Shown one piece after another: positions 55,749 to 64,000 of a stretch of DNA of 64,000 nucleotides. A program made the translations under genes and the position numbers. The notes below the pieces were generated by a model. That model saw nothing but the letters and a program-made list of their open reading frames with translations, searched no databases and was not told the DNA's origin. Location: the NCBI GenBank assembly GCA_902625475.1, contig CACOBR010000002.1:1-64000 (forward strand), in the 5' to 3' direction. The DNA comes from an uncultured Alphaproteobacteria bacterium (GTDB taxonomy: Bacteria > Pseudomonadota > Alphaproteobacteria > Rhodobacterales > Rhodobacteraceae). Each line of letters begins with the position of its first letter. Position 1 is the first letter of the stretch.

Positions 55749-56234
55749 ATGAAATTTCAAAAAATAGTTATTTTTACTTGTATACTATTTACAATTACCA
55801 ATTGTTCAGAAACAAATGGCTTATTCGGAAAATCAGGTGCTGATGGTGATCCATTTGCTAATATTTCCCAAAGTTCTTTAGATTATTTTACTAATGAATT
55901 GGGAGATACTATATTGTTTAAGGTTAATCAAAGTGTAATTGAGCCAGAATATAGAGATGTTTTAAACTCTCAAGCTAGCTGGATTAAGGAAAATTCCATT
56001 AGCTCAATAACTATTGAAGGTCATGCTGATGAACAAGGAACAAGGGAATATAATCTCGCATTAGGTGCAAGGCGAGCAACTGCAGTTAGAAATTATCTTG
56101 TAAGCAAAGGAGTTCCTGAGTCCAACCTTAGTGTCGTAACTTATGGGAAAGAAAGACCACTAAGAATTTGTTCTGAAGAGAGCTGTTGGTCGAAAAATAG
56201 GAGAGCCATTACTATCATTGAAGGTAGTAACTAG
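55749..56234 (+). CDS. pal: Peptidoglycan-associated lipoprotein Pal
   Basis: Pal tethers the outer membrane to peptidoglycan. The 161-residue precursor has a lipobox ending TITNC (Cys19), a short linker and an OmpA-like domain with ILFKVNQSVI, IEGHADEQGTREYNLALGARRA (diaminopimelate-binding Asp and Arg) and LSVVTYGKERPL. GGAGG lies six bases or so before the ATG. It follows tolB directly. Confidence 0.96.
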   Translation: MKFQKIVIFTCILFTITNCSETNGLFGKSGADGDPFANISQSSLDYFTNELGDTILFKVNQSVIEPEYRDVLNSQASWIKENSISSITIEGHADEQGTREYNLALGARRATAVRNYLVSKGVPESNLSVVTYGKERPLRICSEESCWSKNRRAITIIEGSN

Positions 56235-56246
56235 TAGAAAAGTTTT

Positions 56247-57047
56247 ATGTGTAAAATTAAATATGTATTGTTAATTTTTGTATTTGCTTTTCATGCTGTA
56301 TCAGCTGAAAATTTACTGACTGACAAAAAAAATATTAAGGATATTTTACTTGATATTAGCGAAAAAATAGAAGTTTTAGAAAAAACATTTTTATTACCAG
56401 ATAACGGTTTTATTGAAGATGGTGATGCGTCCTCTGCCTTGATTGAACTTGATATGCTAAGGATTAAACTAAAAAAAATAGAAGGTGATTTAGAAAAAAT
56501 TGAAAATATACTTTCTTCACAAATAAGTTCTATTAATAAAAATTTAGAAAAAATTTCTGCAACTATACAAAAATTTGATGAATCTTTTGTATTAGAAGAA
56601 ACGAAACTTAAATTTAATATCAATCAAAATCAAGTAACCTATGTAGATATTGACACAAATCAATTAAATGATTTCGAATCTTTAAAAATGGCTAAAAAAC
56701 ACTTAACGAATTCAGAGTATGATAATGCAAAAATTATTTTTGAAAACTTTGTTAAAAATTTTCCAAATAGTTCTCTTTTACCAGAAGTATTTTACAATTT
56801 AGCAGAGATATATTATAAGACTGATGATTGGAAATTAGCTGCTACTACTTATTTAGAGTCATTTAGTTTAGATCCTAAAGGTGATTATGCACCAAAGGCT
56901 CTTTTTGGTCTTGCAGTGAGTTTAGGTGCACTGAAGCAATTCAATCAAGCTTGCCTTACATTAGAGGAGGTAAATTTACGCTTTCCCAGACAAAATGTTG
57001 TAAGTATTGAAAATATTAATGAAACAAAAAAAATACTAAGCTGTTAG
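56247..57047 (+). CDS. ybgF: Tol-Pal system coordinator protein YbgF/CpoB
   Basis: The 266-residue exported protein has a signal peptide (YVLLIFVFAFHAVSAEN), a coiled-coil section (about 25-120, with heptads such as LDMLRIKLKKIEGDLEKIE) that mediates trimer formation, and C-terminal TPR repeats (AKKHLTNSEYDNAKIIFENF, EVFYNLAEIYYKTDDW). It coordinates Tol-Pal with peptidoglycan synthesis in other bacteria. Position after pal and layout make the call. Confidence 0.92.
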   Translation: MCKIKYVLLIFVFAFHAVSAENLLTDKKNIKDILLDISEKIEVLEKTFLLPDNGFIEDGDASSALIELDMLRIKLKKIEGDLEKIENILSSQISSINKNLEKISATIQKFDESFVLEETKLKFNINQNQVTYVDIDTNQLNDFESLKMAKKHLTNSEYDNAKIIFENFVKNFPNSSLLPEVFYNLAEIYYKTDDWKLAATTYLESFSLDPKGDYAPKALFGLAVSLGALKQFNQACLTLEEVNLRFPRQNVVSIENINETKKILSC

Positions 57048-57072
57048 CACACAAACTGATTTTGTTATAATT

Positions 57073-58347
57073 ATGAATTTGCAAGAAAAATTAAAATATG
57101 AATTTCAAAATCAAATGGATAAATTTGATGACGATAAAATTGGTTTAGCTGTATCAGGTGGAGGAGATTCTGTAGGAATGTTGGTTTTAGCTTCAGAATG
57201 GGCCAAATTAAACAGCAAAAAAATTTACGTTGTAACAGTTAATCACCATCTCAGAAAGGAAGCTATAGAGGAAGTTGTTTTTACAAGAAAATTTGCAAAA
57301 AAATTGGGACATTCTCATTCAACTTTAGAATGGCAAAGGCCATCACAAGTTGGAAATTTGCAATCTCAAGCATCTTTAGCAAGAAAAAGACTAATTAGTA
57401 ATTGGGCCAAAAAAAATAAAATAAAAACAGTATTGTTAGCACACACAATTGACGATCAAGTAGAGACTATTTTAATGAGATTTTCAAGGGGTTCTGGAGT
57501 TGATGGTTTAATAGGAATGAAAAAACTTATTGAAATGAATGGAATCCTTTGGTTTAGACCATTACTAAATATTACAAGAAATAATTTAAGAAAATTTCTT
57601 GTATTAAAAAAATTAAATTGGGTTGAAGATCCTACCAATGAAGAAAGAAAATATCTGAGGGTCAAGTCTCGAAATATTATTTCTCAATTAAGAGAAATTG
57701 GGATTAACACTGATTTAATAGTAAACACTTCTGTTAGAATGGAAAATGCTAAAAAAGTTTTGAATGATGTAGCAGTAGAAGCCTTCAATAATTTTATCAC
57801 ATTAAAAAAATGGGGAGATATTGAAGTTAACAAAGATATCTTTAATTACTGCAGAGAGGACACTTTTTTAAGAACTTTGGCAGGTATAATTAAAGGAATT
57901 TCTGGAAGTATTTACCGACCAAGATATAAAGAATTAATAAATTTTGTTGAAGATTTAAATAATAAAAATTTTAAAGCAAGGACACTTTCTGGAGTTTTAG
58001 CTAGAGCAATTTCTCAAAGTAAAGTTGTTTTGAGAAGAGAACCTAGTCATCCATTATGTGTTTCTAACCTAAAATCAAAAAATTTTATATGGGATGGACG
58101 TTGGCTTGTATTTTTGTCAAAAACATTAACAAAGTCCGAATATATTGGACCTTTGGGTGATATTGGGTACCAACAAATAAAAAAAAAAGTTGGAAATAAA
58201 ATATATAATGAATGTTTCTTGAGCACTCCTACTTTATTTAAAAAGGATAAAGTTATTTGTTCACCAGCTTTTAAATTTGGGAATGGTTTGTCTTGCAAAT
58301 TACAATATAAAAAAAAACAATTCATAAATTGTTTTATTACACATTGA
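57073..58347 (+). CDS. tilS: tRNA(Ile)-lysidine synthase
   Basis: TilS converts C34 of tRNA-Ile(CAU) to lysidine and is essential. The PP-loop motif is at residues 28-33 (VSGGGDSVGM). VTVNHHLRKEA, LLAHTIDDQVETILMRFSRGSG and WVEDPTNEERKYLRVKSRN follow, as adjacent conserved blocks. The C-terminal region is present but divergent. The length of 424 is normal. It lies between ybgF and ftsH, as in many alphaproteobacteria. Confidence 0.95.
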   Translation: MNLQEKLKYEFQNQMDKFDDDKIGLAVSGGGDSVGMLVLASEWAKLNSKKIYVVTVNHHLRKEAIEEVVFTRKFAKKLGHSHSTLEWQRPSQVGNLQSQASLARKRLISNWAKKNKIKTVLLAHTIDDQVETILMRFSRGSGVDGLIGMKKLIEMNGILWFRPLLNITRNNLRKFLVLKKLNWVEDPTNEERKYLRVKSRNIISQLREIGINTDLIVNTSVRMENAKKVLNDVAVEAFNNFITLKKWGDIEVNKDIFNYCREDTFLRTLAGIIKGISGSIYRPRYKELINFVEDLNNKNFKARTLSGVLARAISQSKVVLRREPSHPLCVSNLKSKNFIWDGRWLVFLSKTLTKSEYIGPLGDIGYQQIKKKVGNKIYNECFLSTPTLFKKDKVICSPAFKFGNGLSCKLQYKKKQFINCFITH

Positions 58348-58399
58348 ATTTACATAATTTACACTTATTTCTATAATTGTACTAGAATCGGAGACAAAG

Positions 58400-60325
58400 T
58401 TGGGAAATATAAGAAATATAGCTTTTTGGTTGGTACTATTTTTATTAGTAGTAGCTTTATTTAATGTATTTAGTTCTGGAAGTAACTTAACTTCATCAAA
58501 GGAAGTTAGTTATTCTGAATTCCTTATACAGGTTGAAAAAGGAAATGTGTCTGCTGTTAGACTTGATGGTGAGAGAATTTCAGTTAGAGATAATAGTGGA
58601 AATACTTATCAAGTCATACAACCATCCGGTGCATCCACTGTCCAAAAATTAGAGAATGCTGGTGTAGAAATACAAGCAGTTAAACAAGAAAAATCTGGGT
58701 TTATGTCATCTTTAAGTTTGTGGCTACCTTTCTTACTAATTATAGGTATATGGATCTTTTTGATGAATAGGATGCAAGGTGGTGGAAGAGGTGGCGCTAT
58801 GGGTTTTGGTAAATCCAAAGCTAAATTGCTTACTGAAAAACATGGCAAAGTAACTTTTAATGATGTAGCAGGTATAGATGAAGCGAAAGATGAATTAGAG
58901 GAAATTGTTGATTTTTTGAAAGACCCCCAAAAATTTGGTAGGCTTGGAGGTAAAATACCAAAAGGTGCTTTGTTAGTTGGTCCTCCCGGAACTGGAAAGA
59001 CACTATTAGCTAGAGCAATTGCAGGTGAAGCAGGCGTACCTTTTTTCACAATTTCTGGTTCAGATTTTGTAGAAATGTTCGTTGGAGTAGGTGCTAGCAG
59101 AGTTAGAGATATGTTTGATCAAGCTAAGAAAAATTCGCCTTGTATAGTTTTTATCGATGAAATTGATGCTGTTGGTCGCCATAGAGGTGCAGGATATGGT
59201 GGTGGTAACGATGAAAGAGAACAAACGCTAAATCAGTTACTCGTTGAAATGGATGGATTTGAAGCTAATGAGGGAGTTATTCTAATTGCTGCAACTAACA
59301 GACCAGACGTTCTTGATCCTGCATTATTAAGGCCAGGTAGGTTCGATCGGCAAGTTCAAGTCCCAAATCCTGATATAACTGGAAGACAAAAAATTCTTAA
59401 TGTGCATGCAAAAAAGACAGTTCTAGGTCCAGATGTTGATCTAAGGATAATAGCTCGAGGTACTCCCGGTTTCTCAGGAGCCGACCTTGCTAATTTGGTT
59501 AATGAAGCGGCATTGATGGCAGCAAGAATTGGCAAAAGATTTGTAGGTATGGAAGATTTTGAGAATGCTAAAGACAAGGTAATGATGGGTTCTGAGAGAC
59601 GATCTATGGTCATGACAGAAGATGAAAAAAAGCTAACAGCATATCACGAAGCAGGTCATGCGGTTGTTGGGTTACATTTGCCTCAACATGACCCAATACA
59701 TAAAGCCACAATTATACCAAGGGGAAGAGCTTTGGGTTTAGTTCTTAGTTTGCCAGAAAGAGACCAGCTTTCTGTTACTAAACTTAAATATAAATCCAAA
59801 ATTGCTATGGCTATGGGTGGAAAAGTTGCTGAAGAATTAATATTTGGATCAGAAAATGTAACTTCAGGAGCATCATCAGACATTCAGCAAATTACAAAAA
59901 TAGCTAGAGCTATGGTTACACAATTTGGAATGTCAAATGAACTAGGTAATATCGATTTCATAAATGAACAACAAACTTACATTGGCCCTTCGTCTGGTAA
60001 TATTCAGGCAGGCCCTGAAACTCAAGAAAAAATTGACTCTGAAATTAGAAGAATTGTTGATGAAGGTTATGATACTGCAAAAAAAATTCTTACAAAAAAT
60101 AGGAAAAAGTTAGATAACTTGGCACTTGGTTTATTAGAATATGAAACCCTTACAGGTGAAGAAATAACTAAAGTAATGAATGGTGAAAGTTTATTAAGAA
60201 ACGAAGAAATTGACGATATTGATGATAATGATAAAACCCCTAGTTTAATTGCTGTTCCGAAATCTGGATCAAAAAACAAACCTAAAAAGGGAGATGATGG
60301 TTTAAAACCTCAACCTCAAAGTTAA
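58400..60325 (+). CDS. ftsH: ATP-dependent zinc metalloprotease FtsH
   Basis: FtsH is a membrane-bound AAA+ protease for quality control. The 641-residue chain has two transmembrane helices (9-24 and about 104-123), Walker A GPPGTGKT (194-201), Walker [10 protein letters not shown], the second region of homology ([19 protein letters not shown]), and the zinc site HEAGH (His416, Glu417, His420). An acidic, Lys-rich tail ends it. It starts at TTG 58400 with GGAG eight bases upstream. Only nine bases separate its stop from the remnant of rimO on the opposite strand. Confidence 0.98.
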   Translation: MGNIRNIAFWLVLFLLVVALFNVFSSGSNLTSSKEVSYSEFLIQVEKGNVSAVRLDGERISVRDNSGNTYQVIQPSGASTVQKLENAGVEIQAVKQEKSGFMSSLSLWLPFLLIIGIWIFLMNRMQGGGRGGAMGFGKSKAKLLTEKHGKVTFNDVAGIDEAKDELEEIVDFLKDPQKFGRLGGKIPKGALLVGPPGTGKTLLARAIAGEAGVPFFTISGSDFVEMFVGVGASRVRDMFDQAKKNSPCIVFIDEIDAVGRHRGAGYGGGNDEREQTLNQLLVEMDGFEANEGVILIAATNRPDVLDPALLRPGRFDRQVQVPNPDITGRQKILNVHAKKTVLGPDVDLRIIARGTPGFSGADLANLVNEAALMAARIGKRFVGMEDFENAKDKVMMGSERRSMVMTEDEKKLTAYHEAGHAVVGLHLPQHDPIHKATIIPRGRALGLVLSLPERDQLSVTKLKYKSKIAMAMGGKVAEELIFGSENVTSGASSDIQQITKIARAMVTQFGMSNELGNIDFINEQQTYIGPSSGNIQAGPETQEKIDSEIRRIVDEGYDTAKKILTKNRKKLDNLALGLLEYETLTGEEITKVMNGESLLRNEEIDDIDDNDKTPSLIAVPKSGSKNKPKKGDDGLKPQPQS

Positions 60326-60334
60326 ACCTTTTTA

Positions 60335-61530
60335 TTAGCTTATCAAAACTCCCCAGAAGTCATATTCATTAGATTTTTCAACTAAAACATTAATAAGTTG
60401 ACCCTGTTTTAAATCTGTAAAGTCATTGTCGATAAACAGGTTACCATCGATTTTGGGGGCATCACCTTTTGTTCTGCATATAACACCATCTTCATCAACT
60501 TCATCTATGATTACCTTTTGAATTGTACCTACTTTTTTCAAGAGTTTTCTTTCCTAAATTTCTTGAGCTTTTATCATAAACCTTTTCCATCTTTCTTCTT
60601 TAATTTCATCAGGTAAATACCCCGGTAAATTGTTTGATCTTGCCCCTCTATCATTTTCATATTTAAAGCATCCTACACGGTCTAACTGAATTTCTTCCAA
60701 ACAATCTAGAAAATATTGAAATTCATCTTCTTTTTACCAGGGTAGCCTACTATGAAGGAAGATCTCAAAGTGATGTCAGGTTTTATTCTTCTCCATTCCT
60801 CAATCAATTTGGAAGTATTATCTTTTCTAGCAGGTATTTGCATTCTTTTTAAAACTTCAGGACGGCTATGTTGAAATGGTATATTTAAAAAAGGTCATAA
60901 TTTATTTTCAGCCATTGAGGGACTAATATTACTAACATGAGGACAAGGATATACATATCATAATCTTATCCAAACAACCAATGCTCTGAGTAACTTACAT
61001 AATTCTACTGTAGTTTTTTTTATTTATATTTTCTTGTAATTTTAAATCAACACCAACAGCTGATGTATCTTGAGATATTATAAGTAATTTTTTTTACCAT
61101 TTTCAACCAGCAATATAGCTTCATTAATAATTCCCTCGATATTATTAGATTTTAATTAACCTCTCAAATTTGAAATTATGAAAAATTTTTAGGTATGATT
61201 ACATCCTTCTGATATATTTAAATATTTATAATGTTTTGGAGTAAGCTGTATCCCTGTAAGTGAAAGAAAATTTCTAATTAGTTTTTTTTTGTTGTAGAAA
61301 TACTTTTTGAACTGTTCGCAAAACTTTACACATTTCGCTAGGACCACTTATTGACAATACTTTATCTTCAATTTTTTTAATTGTTATTTTATCTTTTCCT
61401 AGGCAGCCAGTAATAATAACTTTTCCATTTTCATTAATGAATAAGATATTTTATTTATGTCTTCTTCCTAAGCAGAGTCTATAAATCCATAAGTATTTAC
61501 TATTACTAAATCTGCATTTCTATGATTTTC
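60335..61530 (-). pseudogene. rimO: Decayed ribosomal protein S12 methylthiotransferase gene
   Basis: Across several frames the minus strand reads as RimO in order: NADLVIVNTYGFIDSA then a stop; NGKVIITGCLGK; YLNISEGCNHT, a stop, then KFFIISNLRG; YVYPCPHVSN; NIPFQHSRPEVLKRMQ; LRSSFIVGYPG, a shift, then [15 protein letters not shown] and [12 protein letters not shown]. The TRAM domain at 60335-60541 (DEVDEDGVICRTKGDAPKID) remains an open frame. The iron-sulfur cysteine in VNTC is Tyr, the radical-SAM CxxxCxxC triad has lost two cysteines and holds a stop, and the first 35 or so codons are missing, replaced by the end of dmdA. RimO adds a methylthio group to Asp of S12; this copy cannot. Confidence 0.93.
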
Positions 61531-61532
61531 AT

Positions 61533-62645
61533 TTAAATAAATGGTTTTTCATGAATTTTTGTAAGATATTTTTTTTCACCTATTATCGTAAATAAGTCTT
61601 CCTCATCGTTTAAATAATTTATATCAATCATTCCTAATGCAACAGTCGTATCAAAATCAGGTGAAAAAGCTCCTGATGTAACTCTTCCAATAATCTCATT
61701 TTTATTATTTATTACTTTCCAAATATTTTCACAATATACAGGATTTTTATAATCTATACTTAATGACTTGATAATTTTTCCTGGATTCCTCATCTTGTTT
61801 GAATTGAGAGATCTAGCACTTAAACAAGGATTTGGCACTATTTTTTGAACAAACTTTTCAAGATTACATTCAAAAGGTGTGTTCTTGATCGTCATATCAT
61901 TACCATAGGAAAGCAAACCGCCTTCAACTCTTTCTATTAGATTAGGGCACCCAGCTCTGACATTTAAACTCTTTCCTTCTTCAAAAAGAGCATCCCATAA
62001 TTTAATTGCAACATCAGGTCCATTTACATAGATTTCATATCCTCCTTGTTTTGAGTATCCTGATTTAGCAATCAATAATTCTTGCCCTTCAAAATTAAAA
62101 CAATCTATATCAAAAAGTTTAAGTTTATTAATTTTTGAGCCAAATACTTTCGAAGCTAATAATTCAGATTTTGGGCCCTGAATGGCTAATGGTGAGATAT
62201 CAGGTTCTTTTACAATTAAATCCAAATTTAGTGCTGACACTATACCGTCTATCCAAAGTAAAACATCGCTATCAGCAATAGAAATCCAGTATTTTTCTTC
62301 AGAAACCTTGATAATAACAGGATCATTTACCATAAAACCTTTTGAATTGACCAATGGAACATATAAACATTTTTTTTCGGAAAGTTTATTTAGATTTCTT
62401 GGGGTTATCATTTCTAAAAGTTTGAAAGCATCTTTTCCTTTTATTTGTACTTGTCTTTCGCATGAAACATCCCAAACTTGTACCTCATTCTTAAGATGAT
62501 GATAATCTTCTTCAATGCTTTTAAAATAAGTAGGCAAAAGCATGTGGTTATATACAGTGAACCCCTTAACACCATTTTCTATAACACGGTCAGTAAAATG
62601 GGTTTTTCTAATTCTACGGGATAATGAAAGAAAGTGCGAAGACAT
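61533..62645 (-). CDS. dmdA: Dimethylsulfoniopropionate demethylase
   Basis: DmdA moves a methyl group from DMSP to tetrahydrofolate, giving methylmercaptopropionate. It is a GcvT-fold enzyme. The 370-residue protein has SLSRRIRKTHFTDRV, GVKGFTVYNHMLLPT, VQVWDVSCERQVQIKG, VNDPVIIKV, ISIADSDVLLWIDG, DISPLAIQGPKS, GYSKQGGYEIYVNG and RAGCPNLIERVEGGLLSYGNDMT, all in the order of SAR11-type DmdA. These DmdA-specific blocks set it apart from glycine-cleavage GcvT. ATG 62645 is chosen over ATG 62660 five codons earlier. It lies 26 bases downstream of soxD on the same strand, and its last codons abut the start of the rimO remnant. Confidence 0.9.
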   Translation of the reverse strand: MSSHFLSLSRRIRKTHFTDRVIENGVKGFTVYNHMLLPTYFKSIEEDYHHLKNEVQVWDVSCERQVQIKGKDAFKLLEMITPRNLNKLSEKKCLYVPLVNSKGFMVNDPVIIKVSEEKYWISIADSDVLLWIDGIVSALNLDLIVKEPDISPLAIQGPKSELLASKVFGSKINKLKLFDIDCFNFEGQELLIAKSGYSKQGGYEIYVNGPDVAIKLWDALFEEGKSLNVRAGCPNLIERVEGGLLSYGNDMTIKNTPFECNLEKFVQKIVPNPCLSARSLNSNKMRNPGKIIKSLSIDYKNPVYCENIWKVINNKNEIIGRVTSGAFSPDFDTTVALGMIDINYLNDEEDLFTIIGEKKYLTKIHEKPFI

Positions 62646-62671
62646 AATAACCCAATACAAATACTAATTAA

Positions 62672-63688
62672 TTAATTAAATTTAGTACTTGCAGCTAGAT
62701 ATTCTACAAGAGCATCTAATTCGTCACTTTTTTTTATCCCTTTGAAATTCATTTTAGTGCCCTTGATGTATTTTTTTGGATTCTCTAGGAAAGAGATAAG
62801 AGTTTCATTATTCCAAATCAACCCTTCTTGACCTAATTTTTTTATATTTTTTGAATATCTTTTGTAATCATTTAATTCACCAGCAACCCTACCAAAAATA
62901 TTATTTAGATGCGGCCCTGTTCCATTTTTTGCATTTAACCCAATTCTATGACAAGCTTTACAACTTTTAAAAATTTTCTCTCCTTGTTTTACTAAAATTG
63001 GATCAAAACTAACTATTTCGATATTATCATTTTCATTTTGTTTGCTATTTTCAGATACCTCTTCTTCTGGAGTCACATCTAAAACCACAGCTCTTTTTGT
63101 TATAATTGCCTCTTTTTTACAATTCTGCATGCATCTTTTGTTATAAGTAATATTTTCTAAATCTTCTCGATTATCCAGATAAAAATTTTCCTCATTAGGT
63201 AAGCTTATTTCTTCAAAGTTTACATGAGAAAGTTCAAAGTCCTCGTCTACCAAATCATTTAGATATAAGATGTATGCTGTTATTGCATAAACTTCGTCGT
63301 TACTTAAAGATTGAGCATTTCCAAAAGGCATAGCTCTATGGACATAATCCCATACAGTCGATAAATAAGGCCAATAAGAACCGACAGTTTTGACAGGATC
63401 CTCGCTATTTAGTGTATCAAAACCACCTGCTAACTCTGGCCATCGGTCTATACCCTCACCAAAATCGCCATGACAACTTGAACAATTGTCCGTATAAAGT
63501 TCCTCTCCAATAATGACAGATCCAGATCCCACAGGTAAGCCTTTTCCATCTGGCCTAATATCTATATCCCATGCCATAACTTCATTACTTGTAGCAGCTC
63601 TACCTAATCCTAGTGTTTGTGAATACGTGATGCTACAAATTGAACATAGGAAAATTATATATGAGACAAATTTAAGAGACTTCAACAT
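62672..63688 (-). CDS. soxD: Sulfite dehydrogenase cytochrome subunit, SoxD-like
   Basis: This 338-residue exported di-haem cytochrome c has a signal peptide (YIIFLCSICSITYSQ), then haem site one CSSCH (69-73) and site two CKACH (243-247). The spacing and the blocks LGLGRAATSNEVMAWDIDIRPDG, GDFGEG, HRAMPFGNAQSLSNDEVYAITAYILYLN and NLNDIFGR-like LNNIFGRVAG match SoxD. With SoxC it oxidises sulfane sulfur or sulfite in the periplasm. Its start overlaps the soxC stop by 17 bases, which supports the pairing. Confidence 0.9.
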   Translation of the reverse strand: MLKSLKFVSYIIFLCSICSITYSQTLGLGRAATSNEVMAWDIDIRPDGKGLPVGSGSVIIGEELYTDNCSSCHGDFGEGIDRWPELAGGFDTLNSEDPVKTVGSYWPYLSTVWDYVHRAMPFGNAQSLSNDEVYAITAYILYLNDLVDEDFELSHVNFEEISLPNEENFYLDNREDLENITYNKRCMQNCKKEAIITKRAVVLDVTPEEEVSENSKQNENDNIEIVSFDPILVKQGEKIFKSCKACHRIGLNAKNGTGPHLNNIFGRVAGELNDYKRYSKNIKKLGQEGLIWNNETLISFLENPKKYIKGTKMNFKGIKKSDELDALVEYLAASTKFN

Positions 63689-64000
63689 TTTCTGCTATTC
63701 CATCTTTATCGACTGCCCATGTTTGTATTCCGTTATTATGATAAATGGAGTTCTCTCCTCTGATTGATCTTAATTGATCTTTAGTAGGTTGAACATAACC
63801 AGTATCATCTATTGCACGGCTTTGTAAAAGAAGAGGTTTTCCATTCCAATTGAATTCAAAATAAAACCTATGCATGGATTTGGTATCAGCTGGTCCACTT
63901 AATCTAGCTTCGGCCCAGTTTACTCCTCCATCTATACTTACATCAACTTTTTGAATTTTTCCACGTCCAGACCATGCAACTCCAGTTATCACTGTTTGTC
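63672..64000 (-). CDS. soxC: Sulfite dehydrogenase molybdenum subunit, SoxC-like, 5' end outside window
   Basis: Only the C-terminal part (about 109 codons) is present and the frame is open to the edge; GTG 63992 is internal. The sequence GVAWSGRGKIQKVDVSIDGGVNWAEARL and the end RAIDDTGYVQPTKDQLRSIRG, given as conserved parts, match the Mo-co dimerisation domain of SoxC and sulfite oxidases. The overlap with the soxD-like gene makes SoxC the better choice over SorA. The molybdopterin domain with its cysteine ligand lies beyond the window. Confidence 0.85.
   Translation of the reverse strand, partial: QTVITGVAWSGRGKIQKVDVSIDGGVNWAEARLSGPADTKSMHRFYFEFNWNGKPLLLQSRAIDDTGYVQPTKDQLRSIRGENSIYHNNGIQTWAVDKDGIAENVEVS

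Noticed and set aside
60335-60541. 68-codon ORF that looks like an intact small gene
   Set aside because: It is the TRAM-domain remnant of the decayed rimO; upstream frames read as the rest of RimO, so it is not an independent gene.
61533-62645. Glycine cleavage T protein (gcvT)
   Set aside because: The fold is shared, but DmdA-specific blocks are present and there are no gcvH or gcvP genes beside it.

Overview
This window comes from the chromosome of an A+T-rich alphaproteobacterium, most likely a marine planktonic one. The supporting marks are the order ruvC-ruvA-ruvB-ybgC-tolQ-tolR-tolA-tolB-pal-ybgF-tilS-ftsH, a DUF1489 gene, a short HisG paired with HisZ, and a DMSP demethylase (DmdA) beside SoxCD-type sulfite dehydrogenase genes. 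Gene spacing is tight in the housekeeping part. I cannot place the genus; low-GC relatives of SAR116, AEGEAN-169 or HIMB59 are possibilities only.

Layout. 1-3155: the end of a long Sel1-repeat protein and a secreted protein with a duplicated domain and a peptidoglycan-binding-like end. 3190-6724: a serine-cycle block, malyl-CoA lyase (mcl, frameshifted at a run of nine G) divergent from malate-CoA ligase mtkAB. 6817-7642: tRNA-Arg(ACG), a possible 49-residue protein and a PCu(A)C copper chaperone. 7750-19449: a catabolic cluster of M20 amidohydrolase, five-part peptide-type ABC transporter (ATPases fused), aldehyde dehydrogenase, short-chain dehydrogenase, S58/NylC-type hydrolase and MFS carrier, with an aldo-keto reductase on the other strand. 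19538-25665: YtoQ, a lipoprotein, lepA, rpmB, meaB and glmS. 25781-30024: a restriction-modification island (BglII-like endonuclease plus 5-methylcytosine methyltransferase) flanked by related small helix-turn-helix proteins and their broken copies. 30146-38692: an accessory stretch with a second Sel1 protein, small membrane proteins, a cupredoxin, a NYN nuclease-like protein, a PD-(D/E)XK nuclease, inverted repeats and two dead genes (yaiI/UPF0178 and a TauE/SafE exporter). 38751-60325: dense housekeeping genes (dnaE, hisS-hisZ-hisG, rpsD, msrA, prmA, ruvCAB, tol-pal, tilS, ftsH). 60335-64000: a heavily decayed rimO, then dmdA and the soxD and soxC genes, the last running off the edge.

How it fits together. 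Methyl groups taken from DMSP by DmdA enter the tetrahydrofolate pool, and a serine cycle (Mcl, MtkAB) could assimilate such C1 units. SoxCD could take part in oxidising the sulfur. The other serine-cycle and sulfur genes are not in the window, so this link is inference.

The most striking structural theme is gene decay beside intact core operons. rimO has lost its N-terminus and all three radical-SAM cysteines, tauE is shattered, yaiI has one stop codon, and mcl carries a one-base shift in a homopolymer. No single clearly new defence or mobile system is visible. The R-M island with its repeated small-protein family, the amide catabolic cluster and a hairpin leader that covers the rpsD ribosome-binding site are the best candidates for follow-up.
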